Both the position numbers and the translations under genes were made by a program. The notes beneath the pieces are model-generated. The model had not been told where the DNA came from, made no database searches, and was given only the letters and a program-made list of their open reading frames with translations. A DNA stretch of 13,501 bases, from NCBI GenBank assembly GCA_947245315.1, contig CAMXNV010000037.1, forward strand, positions 1 to 13,501, written 5' to 3'. Shown piece by piece: positions 6,862-13,284 of the stretch; within the stretch, counting starts at the first letter, position 1; every line of letters begins with the position of its first letter. The DNA is from an uncultured Oscillibacter sp. (GTDB lineage Bacteria > Bacillota > Clostridia > Oscillospirales > Oscillospiraceae).

Positions 6862-7923
6862 ATGTTGGAAAGACTAAGAGAATTGGCGCTCCGGAAGGAG
6901 GACCTGGAGGCCCAGCTGGCGGACCCGGCGGTCTATGGGGACGGCGGGCGGCTCAGGGCCCTCCAGAGGGAGCTGAAGGAGCTGACGCCGGTGGTGGAGG
7001 CCTGGAGGGCCCTGGAGGGCGCGGAGCGCCGCCGGGAGGAGGCCGGGGCCCTGCTCCGGGACCCGGAGCTCCGGGAGCTGGCCCAGGAGGAGCTCTCCGC
7101 CGCCCGGGAGGAGGCGGAGCGCCTCCGGGAGGAGCTGAAAGTCCTCCTGCTGCCCAGGGACCCCAACGACGAGCGGAACGTAATCCTGGAGCTCCGGGGC
7201 GGCGTCGGCGGCGAGGAGGGGGCCCTGTTTGCCCACTCCCTGCTCCGGATGTACGGCATGTACGCCCAGCGCCGGGGCTGGCGCATGGAGACCCTCAGCC
7301 TCAGCGAGACGGAGCTGGGGGGCGTGAAGGAGTGCAGCGTCCTCATCGAGGGAGAGGGGGCCTTCTCCCGCCTGAAATTCGAGAGCGGCGTCCACCGCGT
7401 CCAGCGGGTCCCGGAGACGGAGTCCGGGGGACGGATTCACACCAGCGCCGCCACCGTGGCCGTGCTCCCCGAGGCGGAGGAGGTGGACGTGGAGATCGAC
7501 CCCAAGGACCTGCAAATCGACACCTACCGGTCCTCCGGCGCCGGGGGCCAGCACGTCAACAAGACCGAGTCCGCCATCCGGATCACCCACCTGCCCACGG
7601 GCTTGGTGGTGGAGTGCCAGGACGAGCGGAGCCAGTATAAGAACAAGGACAAGGCCATGAAGGTCCTCCGGTCCCGGCTCTACGAGCGGGAGCAGGCCCG
7701 GCAGGCGGAGGCCGCCGCCTCGGAGCGCCGGAGCCAGGTGGGCAGCGGGGACCGCAGCGAGCGGGTCCGGACCTATAACTTCCCCCAGGGCCGGGTGACG
7801 GACCACCGGATCGGCCTGACGCTCTACAAGCTGGACGCCGTCATGGACGGGGATTTGGATGAGATCGTGGACGCCCTGGTGACGGCGGACCAGGCGGAGA
7901 AGCTGAAGGGCGGCGGCGGATGA
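6862..7923 (+). CDS. prfA: Peptide chain release factor 1
   Basis: Class I release factor that recognises UAA and UAG stop codons and triggers peptidyl-tRNA hydrolysis on the ribosome. At 353 residues it is normal length. It has the helical N-terminal domain (1-100), the GGVGGEEG segment at 113-120, the tripeptide anticodon region VQRVPETESGGRIHTSA at 180-196 with PET in place of PAT (a common RF1 variant, unlike the SPF of RF2), and the universal SSGAGGQHVNKTESAIR at 224-240 with GGQ at 228-230. AAAGGAG lies 7 nt before the ATG. The next gene starts at an ATGA overlap with this stop codon, which points to an operon. The methyltransferase PrmC that modifies the GGQ glutamine, often encoded next door in Firmicutes, is not in this window. 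Confidence 0.96.
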   Translation: MLERLRELALRKEDLEAQLADPAVYGDGGRLRALQRELKELTPVVEAWRALEGAERRREEAGALLRDPELRELAQEELSAAREEAERLREELKVLLLPRDPNDERNVILELRGGVGGEEGALFAHSLLRMYGMYAQRRGWRMETLSLSETELGGVKECSVLIEGEGAFSRLKFESGVHRVQRVPETESGGRIHTSAATVAVLPEAEEVDVEIDPKDLQIDTYRSSGAGGQHVNKTESAIRITHLPTGLVVECQDERSQYKNKDKAMKVLRSRLYEREQARQAEAAASERRSQVGSGDRSERVRTYNFPQGRVTDHRIGLTLYKLDAVMDGDLDEIVDALVTADQAEKLKGGGG

Positions 7924-8231
7924 GGCGGCTGGCCCGGGGGCTGGGCCTGGTTCTGGGCCTGGTCCTGACGGCGGCCCTGACGGGGCTGGAGGCCCTGCTG
8001 GCCTGGAACTGGTTTTGGTTGACGCTGTATGTGATGGAGTACGGAAGGGCGGAAAACCCTTACGCCGCCGAGGACGCGGATATCGCGGGCATTTGCGCCC
8101 TTCTGCTGCTGCCCCTCTGTTTGGCGGCGCTGGCGTGGGTTGTGTACGAGATCGTTGCGCGTTTGGAAAAAGCGGGCGGGAGCCCGGACGGAGAGATAGA
8201 GGCGAAGAAGAATGCAGACAATTTACTATGA
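7920..8231 (+). CDS. Small two-helix membrane protein, function unknown
   Basis: Encodes 103 residues that I do not recognise. It starts MRRLARGLG (positive-inside signal), has a long hydrophobic stretch at about 8-37 (Trp/Leu rich, ending WFWLTLYVME), an acidic loop ENPYAAEDAD at 45-54, and a second hydrophobic stretch at about 55-79. The tail is hydrophilic and charged (ARLEKAGG..GEIEAKKNAD). The likely topology is two helices with both ends in the cytoplasm. Its ATG overlaps the prfA stop (ATGA), and its 3' end overlaps the next coding sequence by 20 nt, so expression is probably by translational coupling; no strong Shine-Dalgarno is visible. It occupies the slot between prfA and tsaC where prmC is frequent in Firmicutes. 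The tight overlaps on both sides argue that it is a real gene. Confidence 0.7.
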   Translation: MRRLARGLGLVLGLVLTAALTGLEALLAWNWFWLTLYVMEYGRAENPYAAEDADIAGICALLLLPLCLAALAWVVYEIVARLEKAGGSPDGEIEAKKNADNLL

Positions 8232-9873
8232 CTTGCGGGACACCAAGGGGCAGCAGAAGGAGATCGAGGACAAGATTTCCGCCGCTGCCAAGATTCTCCG
8301 GGAGGGGGGCCTGGTGGGCATCCCCACGGAGACGGTCTATGGCCTGGGGGCGGACGGGACCAACCCCGAGGCCGTCCGGCGCATCTTCGAGGTGAAGGGC
8401 CGTCCCCAGGACAACCCCCTGATTCTCCACGTCACCGGGGCCCAGTGGCTGCCCCGGTACTGCGAGGACATCCCCCCGGTGGCCTATGTGCTGGCCCGGA
8501 AGTTCTGGCCGGGGCCCCTGACCATGATCCTCAAGCGCCAGCCCACCGTGCCCGACGAGACCACGGCGGGCCTGGACACCGTGGGGGTCCGCTGCCCCAA
8601 CCACCCCGTGACCCTGGCCATCATCCGGGAGGCGGGCATGGCCATCGCGGCCCCCAGCGCCAACACCTCCGGCCGGCCCAGCTGCACCACGGCCCAGGAC
8701 GTCATGGAGGACGTGGGGGGCCGGGTGGACGTGGTGGTGGACGGGGGGCCCTGCACCGTGGGCGTGGAGTCCACCGTGCTGGACCTGACCTGTGAGCCCC
8801 CCCGGCTGCTGCGCCCCGGCGGGCTGCCCGTGGAGGACATCGAGCGCCTCATCGGCCACGTGGACGTGGACCGGGCGGTGAGCGCCTCCCTGGGGGAGAA
8901 CGAGCGCCCCGGGGCCCCGGGGATGAAGTACCGGCACTACGCCCCCAAGGCTCCGGTGACGGTGATCACCGGCGCGCCCATGAGCTCCGCCAAGGAGATT
9001 GAGCGCCGGGCGGGGCCCACCTCCGGCGTGATCTGCTTCGACGAGTACGCCCACCTCTTCCCCCAGCAGCTGGTCCGCCCCCTGGGGCCCAGCAGCGACA
9101 AGCAGCTTCAGGCCCAGCGGGTGTTCGAGGCCCTGCGGAGCTTTGACAGCACCGAGGTGACGGAGATCTTCGCCCAGTGCCCGGACAACCGGGGGCTGGG
9201 GCTGGCCATCGGGAACCGGCTGAAGAAGGCGGCGGGCTTCCACGTGATCGACGCGGACAGCCGCCGGATCATCCTGGGCCTCACCGGGGGCACCGGCGCG
9301 GGCAAGACCAGCGCCCTGAACGCCCTCCGGGACCTGGGGGGCCAGGTGATCGACTGCGACGCCGTGTATCATGAGATCCTGGAGGGCAGCGAGGAGTTCA
9401 AAAACGCCATCAACGAGAAGTTCCCCGGGGTGTTCAGCCGGGAGGGCCGCCTGAACCGGAAGAAGCTGGGCCAGGAGGTCTTCGCCAAGCGGGAGCGCCT
9501 GGACCAGCTGAACGCCATCGTGTTCCGCTACCTGCTGCCGGAGCTGGAGCGCCGGGTGGAGGCCGCCGACGGCCTCTATGCCATCGACGCCATCAACCTC
9601 TTCGAGAGCGGCCTGGACCGCCTCTGTGACCGGACCATCGCCGTGACGGCCCCCACGGAGCTGCGGGTGAAGCGGGTCATGGCCCGGGATCACATCTCCG
9701 AGCAGTACGCCCGCCTGCGGATCAACGCCCAGAAGCAGGACGAGTTCTATCGGGGCAAGTGCGACTGCGAGCTGAACAACGCCAGCGACTCCCCGGAGGA
9801 GTTCCGCAAGGAGGCCCGCCTCTTCTTCGAGCGCCTGGTGGAGGCCGTGCAGGAGGAGAAGCGCCACGGATGA
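8212..9873 (+). CDS. tsaC-coaE: Fusion: L-threonylcarbamoyladenylate synthase (TsaC/Sua5) + dephospho-CoA kinase (CoaE)
   Basis: One 553-residue open frame joins two enzymes. Residues 1-215 are a YrdC/TsaC domain that makes threonylcarbamoyl-AMP for tRNA t6A: PTETVYGLGAD at 38-48, KGRPQDNPLILHV at 62-74, APSANTSGRPS at 147-157, ESTVLDLT at 186-193, RPGG at 201-204. Residues 235-345 are a SUA5 C-terminal domain, opened by the usual linker APGMKYRHYAPKAPV (235-249). Residues 352-553 form a full-length CoaE, which phosphorylates dephospho-CoA: P-loop GLTGGTGAGKT at 356-366, IDCDAVYHEIL at 380-390, INLFESGL at 461-468, and the lid-type ELRVKRVMARDHISEQYARLRINAQ region at 483-507. Both halves keep their core motifs and no stop or frameshift separates them. 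The start overlaps the upstream gene by 20 nt, with AGAGG 9 nt before the ATG. Confidence 0.9.
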   Translation: MQTIYYDLRDTKGQQKEIEDKISAAAKILREGGLVGIPTETVYGLGADGTNPEAVRRIFEVKGRPQDNPLILHVTGAQWLPRYCEDIPPVAYVLARKFWPGPLTMILKRQPTVPDETTAGLDTVGVRCPNHPVTLAIIREAGMAIAAPSANTSGRPSCTTAQDVMEDVGGRVDVVVDGGPCTVGVESTVLDLTCEPPRLLRPGGLPVEDIERLIGHVDVDRAVSASLGENERPGAPGMKYRHYAPKAPVTVITGAPMSSAKEIERRAGPTSGVICFDEYAHLFPQQLVRPLGPSSDKQLQAQRVFEALRSFDSTEVTEIFAQCPDNRGLGLAIGNRLKKAAGFHVIDADSRRIILGLTGGTGAGKTSALNALRDLGGQVIDCDAVYHEILEGSEEFKNAINEKFPGVFSREGRLNRKKLGQEVFAKRERLDQLNAIVFRYLLPELERRVEAADGLYAIDAINLFESGLDRLCDRTIAVTAPTELRVKRVMARDHISEQYARLRINAQKQDEFYRGKCDCELNNASDSPEEFRKEARLFFERLVEAVQEEKRHG

Positions 9874-9960
9874 CTTCTTTTCTTTTGAAAAAGAAAAGAA
9901 GCAAAAGAAAACCAGCGCGCTCTGTGATCTTTGCTGAACGGCAGCCGGTGCGACGGCAAC
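9874..9960 (+). repeat. Hairpin-headed 87-bp repeat, copy D
   Basis: Stem CTTCTTTTCTTTT (9874-9886), loop GA, AAAAGAAAAGAAG (9889-9901): 13 bp perfect. It continues CAAAAGAAAACCAGCGCGCT and ends CGACGGCAAC (9951-9960). It begins on the base after the TGA of the tsaC-coaE gene and fills most of the gap to the aminopeptidase gene. Confidence 0.7.
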
Positions 9961-9978
9961 TTAAATTTACCTTATGAT

Positions 9979-9983
9979 GGAGG
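9979..9983 (+). promoter_or_regulatory. Shine-Dalgarno that fixes the M18 aminopeptidase start
   Basis: GGAGG lies 7 nt before ATG 9991. An in-frame TTG at 9931 would add 20 residues translated from repeat copy D and has no ribosome-binding site, so it is rejected. Confidence 0.8.
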
Positions 9984-9990
9984 CTTTTTT

Positions 9991-11406
9991 ATGGACAAGA
10001 ACGAGTTTAAGGAGCTGAAAGAACAGCTCCTCTCCAAGAAGAAAAACGGCTATGACCTTCTGCCCCGAGAGGAGCGGGCGGCCATGGAGGACTATTGCGC
10101 GGGCTATATGCGCTTCCTGGATGTGAGCAAGACCGAGCGGCTCTGCGCCGCCGAGGCGGTCCGCATGGCGGAGGCCAAGGGCTACCGGCCCTACAGCCCC
10201 GGGATGAGCCTGGAAGCCGGGGACCGGGTGTATGTCTGCAACCGGGGCAAGGCCGTCATGCTGGCCCACATCGGGCGGCAGTCCCTGGCGGAGGGCATCC
10301 AGCTGGCGGCGGCCCACATCGACTCCCCCCGGCTGGACCTGAAGCCCAACCCGCTGTACGAGGACAGCGAGCTGGCCTATTTCAAGACCCACTACTACGG
10401 CGGCATCCGCAAGTACCAGTGGGTGACCATCCCCCTGGCCCTCCACGGCGTGGTGGCCTTGAAGGACGGGAGCCGGGTGACGGTCCGCATCGGCGAGGAG
10501 AAGGGGGAGCCCCGGCTGGTCATCACGGACCTGCTGCCCCACCTGGGGGCCGCCCAGAACAAGAAGCCCCTGGCCGAGGCCGTCCCCGGGGAGACGCTGA
10601 ACCTACTGCTGGGCAGCGAGCCCATCGGCGGCGAGGAGGAGTCCGGCCGGGTGAAGCTGGCGGTGATGAAGCTGCTCCACGAGAAGTACGGCATCCTGGA
10701 GGACGACCTGACCTCCGCGGAGCTGGAGGCCGTCCCGGCGGTGAAGGCCTGTGACATCGGCCTGGACCGCTCCCTCATCGGGGCCTATGGCCACGACGAC
10801 CGGGTGTGCGCCTACGCCGCCCTCAAGGCCCTGCTGGACCTGGAGGAGGCCCCGGAGAAGACCGCCGTGTGCATCCTGGCGGACAAGGAGGAGATCGGCT
10901 CCGACGGCGTGACGGGTATGCAGTCCGCCGCTTTCGATACCTTCGTCGAGGACCTGTGCGCCGCCCAGGACGTGGCCCTCCGGGCCTGCTTCGGCAAGTC
11001 CTTCTGCCTCAGCGCCGACGTGACGGCGGCCTTTGACCCCAACTTCCCCGACGTCTTTGAGAAGCGGAACGAGTCCCAGCTCAATTACGGCGTGGGCCTT
11101 TGCAAGTACACCGGCGCCCGGGGCAAGTCCGGGGCCTCCGACGCGGACGCGGAGACGGTGGCCTATGTCCGCCGCCTGTTCGATGAGGCGGGGGTCATCT
11201 GGCAGATCTCGGAGCTTGGCAAGGTGGACGCCGGAGGCGGCGGCACCGTGGCCATGTATATGGCCAACCGGAACATCAGCACCCTGGATGCCGGGGTGCC
11301 GGTGCTGAGCATGCACGCCCCCTTTGAGACCGTGGCGAAGCTGGACTGCTACGAGACCTACAAGGCCATGCGGGCCGTGTTCCAGGTGAAGGTCTGGCGG
11401 GGTTGA
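9991..11406 (+). CDS. M18 family zinc aminopeptidase
   Basis: Cytosolic metallo-aminopeptidase of the aspartyl-aminopeptidase family, which removes N-terminal residues from peptides. At 471 residues it has normal length. The expected dinuclear metal ligands are visible: AAHIDSPRLDLKPNP at 107-121 (His109), YGHDDRV at 266-272 (Asp269), ADKEEIGSDG at 297-306 (Glu300/Glu301), SADVTAAFDPNFP at 341-353 (Asp343) and SMHAPFE at 440-446 (His442). There is no signal peptide. The start is set by GGAGG 7 nt upstream of ATG 9991. The gene follows repeat copy D, about 117 bp after tsaC-coaE, and ends at a strong terminator, so it is the last gene of the plus-strand run. Substrate preference (acidic or neutral residues) cannot be read from sequence. 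Confidence 0.93.
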   Translation: MDKNEFKELKEQLLSKKKNGYDLLPREERAAMEDYCAGYMRFLDVSKTERLCAAEAVRMAEAKGYRPYSPGMSLEAGDRVYVCNRGKAVMLAHIGRQSLAEGIQLAAAHIDSPRLDLKPNPLYEDSELAYFKTHYYGGIRKYQWVTIPLALHGVVALKDGSRVTVRIGEEKGEPRLVITDLLPHLGAAQNKKPLAEAVPGETLNLLLGSEPIGGEEESGRVKLAVMKLLHEKYGILEDDLTSAELEAVPAVKACDIGLDRSLIGAYGHDDRVCAYAALKALLDLEEAPEKTAVCILADKEEIGSDGVTGMQSAAFDTFVEDLCAAQDVALRACFGKSFCLSADVTAAFDPNFPDVFEKRNESQLNYGVGLCKYTGARGKSGASDADAETVAYVRRLFDEAGVIWQISELGKVDAGGGGTVAMYMANRNISTLDAGVPVLSMHAPFETVAKLDCYETYKAMRAVFQVKVWRG

Positions 11407-11417
11407 GCGCGGACGAA

Positions 11418-11451
11418 AAAAGGACTGTGCCCCATGGGGCACAGTCCTTTT
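11418..11451 (+). terminator. Strong intrinsic terminator after the aminopeptidase gene
   Basis: AAAAGGACTGTGCCCC (11418-11433) pairs perfectly with GGGGCACAGTCCTTTT (11436-11451) around AT. The stem is 16 bp with a T4 run at the 3' side and an A run at the 5' side, so it could work in both directions for the convergent SLH gene as well. Confidence 0.85.
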
Positions 11452-11481
11452 AGCTTCTGGAGAGATGTTCGTTTGCGTCTC

Positions 11482-11569
11482 AGGCTCCCTCTCTGAGGGA
11501 GCTGGCACCGCCGCAGGCGGTGACGGAGGGAGTTAACCCGGTTTCCTCTCCCGGAAAAGGCTCCCTCCG
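11482..11569. repeat. Double-hairpin repeat element in the convergent gap
   Basis: Two adjacent perfect stems: GCTCCCTC (11484-11491), loop TCT, GAGGGAGC (11495-11502); and CACCGCC (11506-11512), loop GCA, GGCGGTG (11516-11522). CGGAGGGAG (11524-11532) then pairs with CTCCCTCCG (11561-11569). The pattern resembles the CTCCCTC...GAGGGAGCTGGC elements that I recall as numerous in gut Clostridia genomes. No coding frame is present. The element separates the terminator from the SLH gene's stop codon. Confidence 0.6.
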
Positions 11570-11594
11570 GCTTTGACGGCGGCGCTGTTCCGGA

Positions 11595-12746
11595 TCACGG
11601 CGTGCGGCTGACCTCGCAGCTGAGGGTGTAGCCGTCCAGCCGGTTGAAGTTGAAAGCGGGGTCTCCCTGGAGGGTGATTCGCCAGGAGACGGTGCCCCCC
11701 ATCCGGTCGTCCTCTTGATCGGTGATGGCGAAGAGGGTGGTCAGGGGAGCGCCGGACATGTCGGTGATCCGGTAGTCGTTGTGGTTCCCCTCCCAGGGGA
11801 TGATGTCGGCAAAGGCCTCATCCCAGCGGCTGTAGCGGATGATGTAGCCCGCGCCGGGAACCTCCGGGTCCTCAAAGCGGGCGGTGTAGACGCAGGCCTG
11901 GAAGAGGGGGAAGGGCACCTGGATGGTGAACACCGCCTCCTGGGGGGAGTAGACGTCCACGGTGACCTTGGCGTCGTAGACGCCGTCCTGGGTGAACTCA
12001 CTGCCGTCCAGGCCCAGGGAGTAGGCCCGGCCCTGGCCGGCGAGGGTCCGCAGGGGGCGCGCCTCCTCCTGGGGCTCCTCCTGAGCGGGGGCCGGAGAGG
12101 GGGCGGGCTCCTCCTCGGGGGCGGAGGGCTCGTTGGTGAAGCAGCGGTAGAGGAAGGTGATGATCTGCCCCCGGGTGCAGACCTCCTTCGGGGAGAAGGT
12201 GGCCTCGGAGGTGCCGGAGGTGATGCCCCACTCCACGGCCCAGGCCACGGCCTGGGCATAGACCGCCTCGGGGTCCACGTCGGTGAAGGACCCGGGGGCG
12301 CTGGCGGCGGGGGACCCGGAGTAGCGCCAGAGGAAGTTCATGGCCGTGCCCCGGGTGCAGGGGGCGGCGGGATCGAAGAGGACGCCCCCTGCGGGGACGG
12401 GAACGGTGCCGTGGGGGAAGTCCGTGTCGGTTAAGATGCCGGTCTCAAAGGCCCAGCCGACGGCCTTAAGAAAGTCCGGGTTCATGGTTACCTCGACCGC
12501 CGCGATGCTTGCCTCCGTCTCCGGGGACCCGGCGGCCCGCCAGAGGAAGGTGAGAATCTGCCCCTGGGTACACAGGGCGTCGGGGGAGAAGGTGGTGGCT
12601 GTGGTGCCGGTGGTGATGCCCTTTTCCACGGCCCAGGCGATGGGCGCGGCATAGTACAGCCCCTCGTCCACGTCGGAGAAGGCCGCCGCCGCGGGCGCCG
12701 TCAGCAGGGCCAGAGCCAGGGCCAGAGCGGCCAGAGTCTTTTTCAT
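11595..12746 (-). CDS. Exported protein with three SLH repeats and an unassigned C-terminal domain
   Basis: 383 residues. The N-terminus MKKTLAALALALALLTAPAAAA is a Sec signal peptide with likely cleavage near residue 22. Three S-layer-homology repeats follow at about 23-71, 80-142 and 153-202, with the typical FSDV...YAAPIAWAVEKGI...TFSP...CTRGQ..TFLWR pattern; the middle one is degenerate, carrying an extra Pro/Gly stretch. SLH repeats anchor proteins non-covalently to pyruvylated wall polymers. A Pro/Glu linker (205-228) leads to a domain (about 233-383) rich in beta-strand-like segments that I do not recognise. It has no sortase motif or membrane helix. GAGGTG lies 7 nt before the ATG. 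The gene converges on the aminopeptidase and has its own promoter. It is probably a wall-bound surface protein; the ligand or enzyme role of the C-terminal domain is unknown. Confidence 0.88.
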   Translation of the reverse strand: MKKTLAALALALALLTAPAAAAFSDVDEGLYYAAPIAWAVEKGITTGTTATTFSPDALCTQGQILTFLWRAAGSPETEASIAAVEVTMNPDFLKAVGWAFETGILTDTDFPHGTVPVPAGGVLFDPAAPCTRGTAMNFLWRYSGSPAASAPGSFTDVDPEAVYAQAVAWAVEWGITSGTSEATFSPKEVCTRGQIITFLYRCFTNEPSAPEEEPAPSPAPAQEEPQEEARPLRTLAGQGRAYSLGLDGSEFTQDGVYDAKVTVDVYSPQEAVFTIQVPFPLFQACVYTARFEDPEVPGAGYIIRYSRWDEAFADIIPWEGNHNDYRITDMSGAPLTTLFAITDQEDDRMGGTVSWRITLQGDPAFNFNRLDGYTLSCEVSRTP

Positions 12747-12811
12747 ATGCGCGCACCTCGCTTTTCAAAAAATTGACGCCGCCGGTCCGGCGGACGCTTG
12801 ACCTACGTCCT

Positions 12812-12840
12812 ATTTTAAAATATTTTTCCTCGGATGACAA
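12812..12840 (-). promoter_or_regulatory. Promoter of the SLH gene
   Basis: On the minus strand TTGTCA (12840-12835), a 17-nt A/T-rich spacer and TAAAAT (12817-12812). Spacing is ideal and each hexamer differs from consensus at one position. It is 66 nt upstream of the SLH start codon. Confidence 0.7.
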
Positions 12841-12920
12841 GCCCTGTTTTGCAAAAACCAGAAATTGTGAAAAATGGGCCCGGCGGAGGGCCCCGGGACG
12901 GTCCTATTCGAAGGTTTTAT
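12841..12920. other. Short non-coding leader to the repeat array
   Basis: About 80 bp with no credible gene. A GGGCCC-ggcgga-GGGCCC palindrome lies at about 12876-12893. Nothing else can be assigned. Confidence 0.3.
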
Positions 12921-13010
12921 CCTGTAGGGGCGGACCTATGTGTCCGCCCTTCTATAGGAAGCTCCGAGGTTCCGGGGAAATGGCCTGGTCAGGGGACCAG
13001 GCCCCACAGG
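12921..13010 (+). repeat. TGTAGGGG tandem repeat, unit 1
   Basis: Starts CCTGTAGGGGCGGAC and ends GGCCCCACAGG, giving roughly complementary ends (CCTGTAGGGG with CCCCACAGG). Inside are two hairpins: GGCGGAC with GTCCGCC just after the start, and GGCCTGGTC with GACCAGGCC near 12983-13003. It has no coding potential. Confidence 0.65.
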
Positions 13011-13030
13011 GTGTTTGATCGATAGGACAC

Positions 13031-13120
13031 CCTGTAGGGGCGGCCCCCTTGGGCCGCCCGGTTTCCTGGAAACCCCGGCAGTTTCAGAGGAACGGGCCGC
13101 CGGGGGCGGCGGCCCTACGG
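13031..13120 (+). repeat. TGTAGGGG tandem repeat, unit 2
   Basis: Starts CCTGTAGGGGCGGCCCCC, with GGGCGGCCC able to pair with GGGCCGCCC at 13054-13062. It ends near GGCCCTACGG, complementary to its start. The preceding spacer carries AGGGTGT and ACACCCT, so the junction between units 1 and 2 is itself palindromic. Confidence 0.65.
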
Positions 13121-13136
13121 GGAATCTACCAATAGA

Positions 13137-13228
13137 ACACCTTGTAGGGGAGGGGCTCTGTCCCCTCCTGCTCCTCCGGGACTGCCTTGCTTCCGAAAGA
13201 CGGGGCGGGACAGAGCCCGCCCCCTACA
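13137..13228 (+). repeat. TGTAGGGG tandem repeat, unit 3
   Basis: Starts ACACCTTGTAGGGGAGGGG and ends CCGCCCCCTACA. The left arm GGGGCTCTGTCCC and the right arm GGGACAGAGCCC are near-perfect complements flanking a non-paired middle, so the whole unit can form one long hairpin. The start lies 110 bp after unit 2, the same period as units 1-2. Confidence 0.65.
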
Positions 13229-13245
13229 TATAAAATCTCCGATTA

Positions 13246-13274
13246 GGACATCCCCGTTTTATCGGGGAGTGTCC
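13246..13274. terminator. Hairpin downstream of the transposase gene; possible insertion-sequence end
   Basis: GGACA, T, CCCCG (13246-13256) pairs with CGGGG, AG, TGTCC (13263-13274) around TTTTAT. On the minus strand it follows the transposase stop by 10 nt and could terminate it. Its position also fits the terminal part of an insertion sequence. The two roles cannot be separated here. Confidence 0.5.
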
Positions 13275-13284
13275 AAAAGGAGAG

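Noticed and set aside
6874..9867. A 997-residue open frame on the minus strand spanning prfA to tsaC-coaE.
   Set aside because: It is antisense to three well-supported genes and consists of low-complexity Leu/Gly/His/Pro-rich sequence typical of GC-rich shadow frames; no motif is recognisable.
9931..9990. Upstream TTG start adding 20 residues to the M18 aminopeptidase.
   Set aside because: The extra residues would be translated from repeat copy D and no ribosome-binding site precedes TTG; GGAGG fits ATG 9991.
12921..13228. CRISPR-like array from the regularly spaced TGTAGGGG motifs.
   Set aside because: Units are about 90 bp, imperfect and palindromic, without short identical repeats and unique spacers, and no cas gene is present.
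12773..13233. Short plus-strand frames across the repeat region.
   Set aside because: They run through palindromic repeat units, lack ribosome-binding sites, and encode no recognisable protein.
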